Shown here: positions 8,963 to 17,122 of the stretch, piece by piece | How the letters are laid out: each line of letters begins with the position of its first letter | How positions within the stretch are numbered: the first letter of the stretch is position 1 | Origin: Methylococcus capsulatus str. Texas = ATCC 19069 | Lineage (GTDB): Bacteria > Pseudomonadota > Gammaproteobacteria > Methylococcales > Methylococcaceae | Assembly (NCBI RefSeq): GCF_000424685.1 | Contig: NZ_KE384225.1 | Span: forward strand, 1-64,000 | Direction: 5' to 3' | Length of the DNA: 64,000 nucleotides | Made by a program: the position numbers and the translations under genes | The notes under the pieces: model-generated | The model's database searches: none | Told to the model about the DNA's origin: nothing | What the model saw: only the letters and a program-made list of their open reading frames with translations

Positions 8963-9011
8963 TTTCGTGTCCCCCGGAATACTTTGCTTTACGTTCGCAC
9001 AAAATCCGCAC

Positions 9012-9061
9012 AAAAAAAGGCGTCCGCCGTTCCCGGAACGTTCCGGAAACCGCGAGACGCC
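9012..9061 (-). terminator. Intrinsic terminator in the leader of the barrel gene
   Basis: On the minus strand GGCGTC pairs with GACGCC around an inner stem, followed by seven T (9012-9018). Its 5' arm shares bases with the second ANTAR hairpin (9053-9070), so the two structures exclude each other. It lies before the gene start, so it is an attenuator and not the end of an operon. Confidence 0.85.
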
Positions 9062-9095
9062 TTTGTCTCAAAAGTCCGCGCCGCCGCTGGCGCGG
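9053..9095 (-). promoter_or_regulatory. ANTAR-type two-hairpin antitermination element (NasT target)
   Basis: Minus strand. Hairpin P1 (9076-9095) has stem CCGCGCC/GGCGCGG and hexaloop AGCGGC. Hairpin P2 (9053-9070) has stem TGAGAC/GTCTCG (first pair a wobble) and hexaloop AAAGGC. Both loops have A at position 1 and G at position 4, the signature recognised by ANTAR-domain proteins. The P2 loop and 3' strand form part of the terminator's 5' arm, so binding of an ANTAR protein would allow read-through. Confidence 0.85.
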
Positions 9096-9122
9096 GATAC
9101 CGCTTTATCCAGTCATCGCCCA

Positions 9123-9138
9123 AGCACTATCGATGCCA
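9123..9138 (-). promoter_or_regulatory. Sigma-54 promoter of the barrel gene
   Basis: Minus strand TGGCATCGATAGTGCT has GG and GC doublets at the correct -24/-12 spacing of the TGGCAC-N5-TTGC consensus. The predicted start, near 9112, lies just before hairpin P1. Confidence 0.75.
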
Positions 9139-9251
9139 ATGGAGTCGAATAGATACAACCATCTGTTTCCAATGGGGTGAGAGTGGCAGGGGTGAATCGC
9201 CGTGCGCGACTGGAGCACGATATCGGGGCGTCGTGCCGCAATTTGTGGCGG

Positions 9252-9617
9252 TCACCGTCCGCCGGACTGGGAACGGTCGATCGGCGGTGCCGGTTCGGCG
9301 CGGGTGGAAGCGCGGAGAGGCATCTGCGCTAGGGGGTCGGCAAGATGGGTGAGGAACCATTCCAGCAGCCGGATGAGGCTTGCCACGGCGCCAACGGCCC
9401 CGATTATCCAGAGGGGCTGGCGATGGATGGCTTGTGTCGATCGCACTTCCACCTCGCGGATTTCCAGTCGGGTCTTTCCGATCTCGAGACGAAGCGTCGC
9501 TTCGACTTCCTCGATCTCCTTCTGCAGCCGCAATCCGGTGTCACGCACCCGACCGGCGGTCGCCACGTCCTTCGACGGGGGATGGCGGTCCTCCAGATGC
9601 TCGAAGGCTTCGGCCAT
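9252..9617 (-). CDS. Small coiled-coil membrane protein, function unknown
   Basis: The 121-residue product has a coiled-coil segment (KEIEEVEATLRLEIGKTRLE, about residues 33-60) followed by one hydrophobic stretch (PLWIIGAVGAVASLIRLLEW, about 68-88). This resembles DUF1640/CCDC90-like proteins, in which a coiled coil precedes a C-terminal membrane anchor, though here a polar tail of about 30 residues follows. It sits between nasT and the leader of the barrel gene, 151 bases after nasT, with no strong ribosome-binding site. A link with nitrate metabolism is not shown. Confidence 0.5.
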   Translation of the reverse strand: MAEAFEHLEDRHPPSKDVATAGRVRDTGLRLQKEIEEVEATLRLEIGKTRLEIREVEVRSTQAIHRQPLWIIGAVGAVASLIRLLEWFLTHLADPLAQMPLRASTRAEPAPPIDRSQSGGR

Positions 9618-9768
9618 CAGTCTGGCGCGTCTTGTCCTCGCCCGCCCCGGTCGGTTGTTCGCAGAGTCCTGGCGCCACGCTCAGGGTCGCGCCTGGGGAT
9701 TCGAAAACCGCAGTCTATCATGGGGCGGTTCCGGAGCCGGCTGCCGGATACACGAACGCTCGTACGTG

Positions 9769-10344
9769 TCAGAGAAATTCTTCCAGCGCCAGCAGCATGC
9801 GGGCGACGTCGACGATACGCTGGTTCCTGGCCATCGCGGTCTTGCGCAGCGACTGATAGGCCTCGTCTTCACTGAGGCCGCGGTGCTTCATGAGCAGGCC
9901 CTTGGCTTTCTCCACCAGCTTGCGGTCGGCGAGCCGGGCGCGGGTGTCTTCGAGTTCGCGTCGCAGCACCTGGAATTCGCTGAAGCGGGCCATGGCGACC
10001 TCGACGATGGGCAGTATCCGATCGCGGCTCAGTCCGTCGACGACGTAGGCGCTGACGCCCGCCCGTACCGCCTGGCGGATGTATTCGCTGTCGCGGTTGT
10101 TGGAAAACAGCACGATGGGTTTGGGGTTGTCCCGGCTGACCTCGCGCATCTGTTCCAGGGTATCGCGGCCCGGGGCTTCCATGTCGATGATCACCATATC
10201 CGGTTTGTATTCGCGCACCGCGACCGCCAGGTTCTCCTCGTTTCGCAGGCGGGCCACGACGCGGTAGCCGGCTTCGGCCAGCGCCTCCTGCAGCACGGCG
10301 CCGCGCTCGTCGTCCTCGTCGACCAGCATGATGCGCAGGCTCAC
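9769..10344 (-). CDS. nasT: ANTAR-domain response-regulator-like antiterminator NasT
   Basis: NasT binds leader RNA and lets RNA polymerase pass a terminator when nitrate or nitrite is present. The 191-residue protein has a receiver-like domain (IMLVDEDDERG, with PDMVIIDME placing Asp54 at the phosphoacceptor site) and a C-terminal ANTAR helical domain (ADRKLVEKAKGLLMKHRGLS, then EDEAYQSLRKTAM). It starts with GTG at 10344, which overlaps the nasS stop as GTGA and indicates translational coupling. Two leaders with matching RNA hairpins lie at 9053-9095 and 20306-20346. As the last gene of the operon it controls, it would be under positive feedback unless a separate promoter exists. Confidence 0.9.
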   Translation of the reverse strand: MSLRIMLVDEDDERGAVLQEALAEAGYRVVARLRNEENLAVAVREYKPDMVIIDMEAPGRDTLEQMREVSRDNPKPIVLFSNNRDSEYIRQAVRAGVSAYVVDGLSRDRILPIVEVAMARFSEFQVLRRELEDTRARLADRKLVEKAKGLLMKHRGLSEDEAYQSLRKTAMARNQRIVDVARMLLALEEFL

Positions 10345-11639
10345 GGCGGATTCCCTTCCCTGCGGAGATCGTCGAGCCTCACCCTCAGGCGGTGAAGTCC
10401 GAAGCCGGCGAGATAGGCGATGGGATCGGCCGGGTCGAAGGCGATTCCGTCGCAGAACAGGTCCGGTCCCATGACCAGGAACGAGGTGCCGGTATCCAGG
10501 GTCCAGGGCGCGGCATGGATGCCCTCGCGCTTGTAATCTCCGGACGGGCAGGGCAGACCCAGGGCCGTCGCGGCCTCCCGGTAGAGGTCGGGGCGATACA
10601 CCCGTGCCGCAACCGCGTGCAGGTCGAGGGGTTCGGCGATCTGCCCCCAGCGCAGCATCTGGGTCAAGAACCACAGGGCGTGGGAACGCCAGGGGAAGGT
10701 CGCGGCATAGCGGTGAAACACGTTGAAGTCGGGGAGGGATACGGCCGGCTCGCCCGCCGCATATTGAAACGAACCCGTCATCGACATCTGGAGGATCTCC
10801 GCCGGCACGCCGACATAGTCGGGATTCGCGAGGAGGGCGGCGGCTTCCGGCCGGTTTTCGGGCCGATCGAGCCATTGCGCGGCTTCCAGCAGGGCCATGA
10901 GGAGGGCTCGCAAGGTATTGGGATGGTGTTCGGCCCAGTCCTGGTTGACGCCCAGCACTTTTTCGGGACTGTTGTTCCAGATTTCATGACCGGTGATCAG
11001 TACACGGCCGATCCCCTGGGCCACGGCATGGGCATTCCAGGGTTCACCCGCGCAGTAGCCGGAAATCTCCCCCGCCGCCAGGCAACGTGGCATCTGCGGC
11101 GGCGGAATGACCGTCATGCCGACGTGGCGGTCGGGATCCACCCCGGCGCACGCCAGCCAATGACGCAGCAGGTAGTTGTGCGAGGAGAAGGGGAATACCG
11201 TGGCGAACCGCAGGACCTCGCCGTCCCTGTCCAGCAAACGCCGGAGGCAGCGGGCCGAAACCGGCCGCTGGGCAGGCTCGACACCGGCCACGGCCGTGAG
11301 CCGCCGGTACAGGGCGTTGGACACCGTCACGGCGTTCCCGTTCAGATCCAGCGACATCGGCGCAATGGTAGCCTTCCGTACCCCCCCCAGGCCGAGGGTA
11401 GTGGCGATCGGCATCGGCGCGAGCATGTGGGCGCCGTCCAGCAGGCCGGTCGCGACCTTGTCGCGGATGGCCGCCCAGGACGGCTGGCGCGACAGTGTGA
11501 CGTCCAGGCCGTGTCGCCGGAAGTAACCTTTTTCCAGGGCGATGACCAGCGGAGCGCAGTCCGTGAGAGGAATGAAACCCAGTGTCAGCCGGGGTTTCTC
11601 GATACCGTTGCCGACGGCGGTTTCCTGGGCGTTGTCCAT
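10341..11639 (-). CDS. nasS: Nitrate/nitrite-sensing NasS (NrtA/CmpA-like, cytoplasmic)
   Basis: The 432-residue protein is a solute-binding-fold relative of NrtA and CmpA (LTLGFIPLTDCAPLVIALEK, then GYFRRHGLDVTLSRQPSW and KVATGLLDGAHMLAPMPIA). It has no signal peptide, which fits the cytoplasmic sensor NasS rather than an ABC-transporter binding protein; no transporter permease or ATPase is nearby. In known systems NasS holds NasT inactive and releases it on binding nitrate or nitrite. The start at 11639 is 39 bases after nasA, and its end overlaps nasT by four bases. Confidence 0.9.
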   Translation of the reverse strand: MDNAQETAVGNGIEKPRLTLGFIPLTDCAPLVIALEKGYFRRHGLDVTLSRQPSWAAIRDKVATGLLDGAHMLAPMPIATTLGLGGVRKATIAPMSLDLNGNAVTVSNALYRRLTAVAGVEPAQRPVSARCLRRLLDRDGEVLRFATVFPFSSHNYLLRHWLACAGVDPDRHVGMTVIPPPQMPRCLAAGEISGYCAGEPWNAHAVAQGIGRVLITGHEIWNNSPEKVLGVNQDWAEHHPNTLRALLMALLEAAQWLDRPENRPEAAALLANPDYVGVPAEILQMSMTGSFQYAAGEPAVSLPDFNVFHRYAATFPWRSHALWFLTQMLRWGQIAEPLDLHAVAARVYRPDLYREAATALGLPCPSGDYKREGIHAAPWTLDTGTSFLVMGPDLFCDGIAFDPADPIAYLAGFGLHRLRVRLDDLRREGNPP

Positions 11640-11678
11640 ACGATTCGATCGAAGCGGAGTCTGCGGATATCCTGCCCG

Positions 11679-14318
11679 TCAGTGCTGCGCTTCCGCAAGG
11701 AGTGCGTGGATTTCCGGCAGGCAGGAACCGCAATTGGTTCCGGCTTTCAAGCTCGTTCCGACCTGTTCAGCGGTGGTCAGGGTCTCTGACGCGATGGTCC
11801 GGCGCAGGGTGTTTTCCCCTACGGCGAAACAGGCGCAGACGATCCTGCCCCGATCGTCATCGGCCGAAAGCGGCCGTCCCGCCAGCAGACCGGCGCGCGC
11901 CGTCTCGGACAGCGCGTCCTGGCCGAACAGGCTCACGAGCCAGTCGCGCGGCGGCAGTTCATGGCTGGGGCTCACGAACAAGGCGAACTCGATCCGCCCC
12001 TGCACGATCCAGGCGCAGCGGTAGCGGCCGGCGCGCGGGTCGGCGAATTCCAGCCAGTCGTCCCAGCCATCGCCTTCCGGGCCGAGCCGTTCCCGCGCCC
12101 AGCGCTGCCAGTCTTCCGAGAGGACTTCGCCGGCCAGCTCGTGGCGCCAGCAGTGGCGGGCGGGAATCACCACCCGGTAGGCCGCGTCCGGGAATTCGAT
12201 CCGCCGCCGGGCGATGGCGAATCCGTACCATCGGGGCCGGTAGGGCATGACCCTTACCGGTGTGTGCTTGAACTCGGGTTCGCCGGAAACGGGGTCGACC
12301 GCCGGATTCACCAGGGCGTTGACCAAGCCCTGCCGGCTGTTGCTCTCGCTCCAATGCATGGGGGTGAACACCGTACCCGGCTGCTGGCCGGCGCTGAACC
12401 GGACCCGCACCAGGGCGCTGCCGTAGCGGCTTTCCAGCCGGGCCAGGGCGCCGTCGGTGAGTTCCAGCCGGCTGCCGTCGATGGGGTGGACCTCGGCGAA
12501 AGGCTCGGGCAGGTGTCCGGTGAGGCGCGGGGTCTTGCCGGTCCGGGTCATGGTATGCCATTGGTCGCGAATGCGGCCGGTGTTGAGGATCAGGGGATAA
12601 CCGGCATCGGGTGCATGGGCCGGGGCCTGCGGCCGGACGGCGACGAAGGTGAGCCGGCCGTCGAAGCTGAGCCGCGGCGTGCCTTGCGGATTCCCGGCGT
12701 CGACCGGCCACTGGGTCGGCGCCAGCTCGTCGTATGCGGTTTGCAGCCCGGACAGGTCGAAGCGGCGTTTTTCGGCGCCGGCGATCCTGGAGAGAGCGAT
12801 GTGTTCGGCAAAAATGTCGGCGGCGCTCCGGTAGTCGAATGCGGCGCCGAAACCCATGCGTCTGGCCACCTCGGCGATGATCCACCAGTCCGGCCGCGCC
12901 TCGCCGGGGGCATCGAGAAAGGCGCGCTGGCGTGAGATGCGCCGTTCCGAATTGGTGACCGTACCGTCTTTCTCGCCCCAGGCCAGCGCCGGCAGCTGGA
13001 CATGGGCAAAGCGGGACAGATCGGTGTCGCGTTCGCAGTCGGACACCACGACGAAGGGACAGGCGCTCAAGGCGCGGCGTACGGCATGGACATCTGGAAG
13101 GCTGACCGCCGGGTTGGTGGCCATGATCCAGACCGCGCGTATCCTGCCTTCGCCGATGGCCCGGAACAGATCGACGGCCAGGTAGCCGGGCCGGTCGGCG
13201 ATGCGCGGGGATCGCCAGAATTCCTGTACTTGCCGGCGGTGGCGGGGGTCGTCGAGGTCGAGATGGGCGGCGAGCTGGTTGGCCAGTCCGCCGACCTCGC
13301 GGCCGCCCATGGCGTTGGGCTGGCCGGTCAGCGAGAAGGGGCCGGCCCCCGGCTTGCCAATGCGACCGGTGGCGAGATGCACGTTGAGGATGGCGTTGAC
13401 CTTGTCGGTGCCTTGGGTCGACTGGTTGACGCCCTGCGACCACAGGGTCACCGTCCGTTCGTTCGCAGCGAACAGCCGGTAGAACTGCGCCACCTCGCTC
13501 TCCGCAAGCCCGCAGCCGGCGGCGACGGACGGAACGGTGGGCGCGGTTTCCTTCGCCATGTTCAAGGCTGCGGCATAGCCTTCGGTATGCCGTTCGATGA
13601 ATTCGAAGTCGAGGCAGTCGTTGTGCCGCAGATAGTGCAGCAGCCCGTTGAACAGCAGCACGTCGGTGCCCGGCCGGATGGGGAGGTGGAGGTCGGCCGC
13701 TTCCGCGGTCGCCGTTCGGCGCGGGTCGATGCAGACGATGCGGCGTTTCGGGTCGGCGCGCCGCGCCGCCAGGATGCGCTGGAACAACACGGGATGACAC
13801 CAGGCCGTGTTCGAGCCGACCAGCACCACCAGATCGGCCAGTTCCAGGTCCTCATAGCAGCCCGGCACCAGGTCCTCGCCGAAGGCGCGCTTGTGGCCCG
13901 CGACGGTGGAGGACATGCACAGCCGGGAGTTGGTGTCGATGTTGGCCGAGCCGATGAAGCCCTTCATCAGTTTGTTGGCGACGTAGTAGTCTTCGGTCAG
14001 CAACTGGCCGGACACGTAGAACGCGACCGAATCGGGGCCGTACCGCTCGAGGGTTTCGCGGAACCGGCCGGCGACCGTGTCCAGGGCTTCGTCCCAGCCC
14101 GTCCGGATGCCGCCGATTTCGGGATGGAGCAGGCGGGTGCCGAGCGACAGGGTCTCCCCCAGGGCCGAACCTTTCGAACACAAGCGGCCGAAGTTGGACG
14201 GGTGGTCCGGGTCACCCTGGATTTTCACACCCGCATCCGTGACCGTGGCCAGCACGCCGCAGCCTACGCCGCAGTAGGGACAGGTGGTGTGGACGGTCCG
14301 CCGGAACTGGGGGCTCAT
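11679..14318 (-). CDS. nasA: Assimilatory nitrate reductase catalytic subunit
   Basis: Cytoplasmic Mo-bisMGD enzyme reducing nitrate to nitrite. The 879-residue protein opens with the [4Fe-4S] motif CPYCGVGCGV followed by a fourth Cys in GRLCSKG. It then has the long molybdopterin oxidoreductase domain (WSQGVNQSTQGTDKVNAILN, GQPNAMGGREVGG), a dinucleotide-binding domain (NTGRIRDQWHTMTRTG) and a C-terminal BFD-like [2Fe-2S] domain (VCACFAVGE and GTNCGSCLPEI). The last domain is typical of Klebsiella-type NasA, which receives electrons from a flavoprotein; no separate reductase gene is seen here. I chose the ATG at 14318 because it starts just before the cluster motif; it is one base after the nirD stop. 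Confidence 0.93.
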   Translation of the reverse strand: MSPQFRRTVHTTCPYCGVGCGVLATVTDAGVKIQGDPDHPSNFGRLCSKGSALGETLSLGTRLLHPEIGGIRTGWDEALDTVAGRFRETLERYGPDSVAFYVSGQLLTEDYYVANKLMKGFIGSANIDTNSRLCMSSTVAGHKRAFGEDLVPGCYEDLELADLVVLVGSNTAWCHPVLFQRILAARRADPKRRIVCIDPRRTATAEAADLHLPIRPGTDVLLFNGLLHYLRHNDCLDFEFIERHTEGYAAALNMAKETAPTVPSVAAGCGLAESEVAQFYRLFAANERTVTLWSQGVNQSTQGTDKVNAILNVHLATGRIGKPGAGPFSLTGQPNAMGGREVGGLANQLAAHLDLDDPRHRRQVQEFWRSPRIADRPGYLAVDLFRAIGEGRIRAVWIMATNPAVSLPDVHAVRRALSACPFVVVSDCERDTDLSRFAHVQLPALAWGEKDGTVTNSERRISRQRAFLDAPGEARPDWWIIAEVARRMGFGAAFDYRSAADIFAEHIALSRIAGAEKRRFDLSGLQTAYDELAPTQWPVDAGNPQGTPRLSFDGRLTFVAVRPQAPAHAPDAGYPLILNTGRIRDQWHTMTRTGKTPRLTGHLPEPFAEVHPIDGSRLELTDGALARLESRYGSALVRVRFSAGQQPGTVFTPMHWSESNSRQGLVNALVNPAVDPVSGEPEFKHTPVRVMPYRPRWYGFAIARRRIEFPDAAYRVVIPARHCWRHELAGEVLSEDWQRWARERLGPEGDGWDDWLEFADPRAGRYRCAWIVQGRIEFALFVSPSHELPPRDWLVSLFGQDALSETARAGLLAGRPLSADDDRGRIVCACFAVGENTLRRTIASETLTTAEQVGTSLKAGTNCGSCLPEIHALLAEAQH

Positions 14319-14319
14319 G

Positions 14320-14649
14320 TCAGGGTCCCACCAGTGAATCCGGGAGGGCGATGGCCACCATGCCATTCTCGAGACGGGTTTCGAAACGGCGGACGCAGCC
14401 TTCATCCGGTGCGACCGCCTGGCCGGAATCCAGCTCGATCACCCAGTTGTGCAAGGGGCAGGCGACGCGCGCGCCGTGCACGATGCCCTGGGACAGCGGT
14501 CCACCCTTGTGCGGACAGCGGTCGAGCAGGGCGAAGACCCGGTCGTCGAGGGTGCGGAAGACGGCAATGGCGCCTTCCGGCGTCGCGACGACGCGGGCGC
14601 CCTGGCGGGGAATCTCTTCCAGGCGGGCGATTGGAGTCCACGGGGTCAT
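14320..14649 (-). CDS. nirD: Nitrite reductase small subunit, Rieske-type
   Basis: Small subunit of assimilatory NADH-nitrite reductase. The 109-residue product has a complete set of Rieske ligands: CPHKGG (Cys45, His47) and CPLHNW (Cys64, His67). E. coli NirD lacks these ligands, so this version probably carries a cluster. The ATG at 14649 follows GAGGA at eight bases; an upstream in-frame ATG at 14676 overlaps nirB and lacks such a site. The gene sits 10 bases after nirB and one base before nasA. Confidence 0.88.
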   Translation of the reverse strand: MTPWTPIARLEEIPRQGARVVATPEGAIAVFRTLDDRVFALLDRCPHKGGPLSQGIVHGARVACPLHNWVIELDSGQAVAPDEGCVRRFETRLENGMVAIALPDSLVGP

Positions 14650-14659
14650 GGCGCTTTCC

Positions 14660-17122
14660 TCAGGCGATGCAGGCATGGTTGTTCCGCTCCCGGAGTGTCA
14701 GAGGCTCGAACTCGTGTCTTTCCGCCCCCTGCGCGCGCTCGGCCCAGGGATCGATCTGCGCTTTCCGCTGCGATTCCAGGAAGCGGGCGCGCAGCGCCTC
14801 GCGGCCTTCGGCGTCGTCGACGATGCGGCTGTGCACGTACGGCAATCCCACCCTTTCGATCCAGTGCGCGGTGCGTTCCAGGTAGCGGGCTTCTTCCCGG
14901 TACAGTTGCAGGTAGGCCGCGGCGTATTCCATGACCTCCTCATCCGTCTGTACCTTGCACAGGAAATCGGTCGCCCGCACTTTCACGCCGCCGTTGCCGC
15001 CGACATGCAGTTCCCAGCCGGAGTCGACCGCCACCACTCCGAAATCCTTGATCGTGGCCTCGGCGCAGTTGCGGGGACAGCCGGACACCGCCATCTTGAC
15101 CTTGGCCGGCGTCCAGGAGCCCCAGGTCATCTTCTCCAGCTCGATGCCCAGGGTGGTCGAATCCTGTGTGCCGAAGCGGCACCATTCCTTGCCGACGCAG
15201 GTCTTCACCGTCCGCAGCGACTTGCCGTAGGCATGGCCGGACACCAGGCCATGCTTGCCCAGCTCCGCCCAAATGGCCGGCAGGCGTGCCTTGGGCACAC
15301 CCAGCAGGTCGATGCGCTGGCCGCCGGTGATCTTGACGCAGGGGACCCGGAATTTCTCGGCCACGTCGGCGATGGCCCGCAGTTCGCGCGGATTGGTCAC
15401 GCCGCCCCAGATCCGGGGAACCACGGAGTAGGTGCCATCCTTCTGGATGTTGGCATGGACCCGTTCGTTGATGAAGCGGGATTGCGGGTCGTCCCGGTAT
15501 TCGCCCGGCCATTGGCACAGCAGGTAGTAATTGAGCGCCGGGCGGCAGGTGTGGCAGCCGTCTGGTGTTCGCCAGCCCAGCGCACCCATGAGTTGCGGGA
15601 TGGTTTTGGGACCATGGGTACGCACGGCTTCCCGCACCTCCTCGTGGGTGAGATCCGTGCATCTGCACAAGGGCTTTTTGGCGGGACTGACCGAGTAATC
15701 GCTGCCCAGGGTGCTCTGCAGGAGCTGTTCGACCAGGCCGGTGCAGGAACCGCAAGAGGCCGAGGCCTTGGTATGGGCGCGCACTTCGTCCAACGTGAAC
15801 AGTTTCTTCTGGATTATGGCATCGACGATGGTCTTTTTGCAGACGCCGTTGCAGCCGCAGACCTCGGCGTCCTCCGCCAGCCGGGCGGCATGGCTTTCGG
15901 CGCCATGGCCGGAATCGCCCACGTGGGCCTGGCCGAACAGGATGTGTTCGCGGAACGCGGAGATGTCGGTACCGTCGCGCATCATCTGGAAATACCAGGC
16001 ACCGTCCACGGTGTCGCCGTACAGCACCGCGCCGGCGACTTTGTTGTCGCGGACCACCAGTTTCTTGTAGACGCCGCGCGAAGGGTCCTGGAACAGCAGT
16101 TCCTCGAAACCGGGTCCGCCCTGGTATTCCCCGGCGGAGAAGAGGTCGATGCCGGTCACTTTGAGCTTGGTCGAGGTGACCGATCCTCGATAGCGGGCGA
16201 TGCCGAATTCGGCCAGATGGTTGGCGCAGACCTTGGCCTGTTCGAACAGCGGCGCGACCAGGCCGAACAGTTCACCGCGGTGCTGCACGCATTCACCGAC
16301 CGCATAGACCTGGGGATCGAAGGTCTGCATCGTGTCGCTGACCAGGATGCCGCGCTCGCAATGGATGCCGGCGGCTTTGGCCAGTTCTATGTTGGGACGG
16401 ATGCCCACTGCCATGACCACCAGATCGGCGGGGATTTCCGAGCCGTCCTTGAAGCGGACGGCGCGGACCCGGCCTTCGCCCAGCAAGGCCTCGGTCTGGG
16501 CTTCCAGCTTGAAGCTGAGGCCGCTGTTTTCCAGGGCCCGTTGCAGCAGGGCCGCTGCCGGTTTGTCGAGCTGCCGCTCCATCAGGGTGTCGAGCAGGTG
16601 CACCACGGTGACGTTCATGCCGCGCTTCTTGAGGCCGTTGGCGGCTTCCAGTCCCAGCAGCCCGCCGCCGATGACCACGGCATGGCGGTGCTTTTCCGAG
16701 GCTTCCAGCATCCGCTCGACGTCGCGGATGTCGCGGAAGCCGACCACGCCTTCCAGGTCCCTGCCCGGCACCGGCAGGATGAAGGGCATCGAGCCGGTCG
16801 CCAGCAGCAGGCGATCATAGCCCGCTACGGTTCCGTCTTCGGTGCGGACGCGGCGGCGGCCCCGGTCGATGGCGACGACTGTCTTGCCCTTGTGCAAAGT
16901 GATGCCGTGTCCGGCATACCAGTCCTCGTCGTTGAGGATGATGTCGTCCAGCTTCTTTTCGCCGGCAAGGACCGGCGAGAGCAGGATGCGGTTGTAGTTG
17001 GGATGGGGTTCGGCGCCGAACACGGTGATGTCGTACTTGCCGGGCGCCAGCTTCAGCAGCTCCTCCAGCGTGCGGACGCCGGCCATGCCGTTGCCGACGA
17101 GGACGAGTTTGGGCTTGCTCAT
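14660..17122 (-). CDS. nirB: Nitrite reductase [NAD(P)H] large subunit
   Basis: Reduces nitrite to ammonium in the cytoplasm with siroheme and [4Fe-4S]. The 820-residue protein has an N-terminal FAD/NAD-binding reductase domain (KLVLVGNGMAGVRTLEELL; HAVVIGGGLLGLEAANGL) and BFD-type [2Fe-2S] Cys motifs (CGCNGVCKKT with ASCGSCTGLV). A second short Cys motif follows (PLCRCTDLTHEEV). The C-terminal siroheme/ferredoxin half carries the paired Cys motifs GKEWCRFGTQDS and SGCPRNCAEATI. Its ATG overlaps the stop of the upstream PP2C-kinase gene (ATGA), which ties the two translationally. Confidence 0.93.
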   Translation of the reverse strand: MSKPKLVLVGNGMAGVRTLEELLKLAPGKYDITVFGAEPHPNYNRILLSPVLAGEKKLDDIILNDEDWYAGHGITLHKGKTVVAIDRGRRRVRTEDGTVAGYDRLLLATGSMPFILPVPGRDLEGVVGFRDIRDVERMLEASEKHRHAVVIGGGLLGLEAANGLKKRGMNVTVVHLLDTLMERQLDKPAAALLQRALENSGLSFKLEAQTEALLGEGRVRAVRFKDGSEIPADLVVMAVGIRPNIELAKAAGIHCERGILVSDTMQTFDPQVYAVGECVQHRGELFGLVAPLFEQAKVCANHLAEFGIARYRGSVTSTKLKVTGIDLFSAGEYQGGPGFEELLFQDPSRGVYKKLVVRDNKVAGAVLYGDTVDGAWYFQMMRDGTDISAFREHILFGQAHVGDSGHGAESHAARLAEDAEVCGCNGVCKKTIVDAIIQKKLFTLDEVRAHTKASASCGSCTGLVEQLLQSTLGSDYSVSPAKKPLCRCTDLTHEEVREAVRTHGPKTIPQLMGALGWRTPDGCHTCRPALNYYLLCQWPGEYRDDPQSRFINERVHANIQKDGTYSVVPRIWGGVTNPRELRAIADVAEKFRVPCVKITGGQRIDLLGVPKARLPAIWAELGKHGLVSGHAYGKSLRTVKTCVGKEWCRFGTQDSTTLGIELEKMTWGSWTPAKVKMAVSGCPRNCAEATIKDFGVVAVDSGWELHVGGNGGVKVRATDFLCKVQTDEEVMEYAAAYLQLYREEARYLERTAHWIERVGLPYVHSRIVDDAEGREALRARFLESQRKAQIDPWAERAQGAERHEFEPLTLRERNNHACIA

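Noticed and set aside
9205-9240. GCAC/GTGC half-site repeats upstream of the barrel gene promoter as possible NtrC sites
   Set aside because: Spacing does not fit the NtrC consensus and no match is found at the other sigma-54 promoter.
7274-9352. A 692-codon plus-strand frame opposite the barrel gene
   Set aside because: The minus-strand reading has a barrel signature, an export signal and a regulated leader; the plus frame has none.
13002-14885. A 627-codon open frame opposite nasA
   Set aside because: Shadow of nasA, with no motif and no ribosome-binding site.
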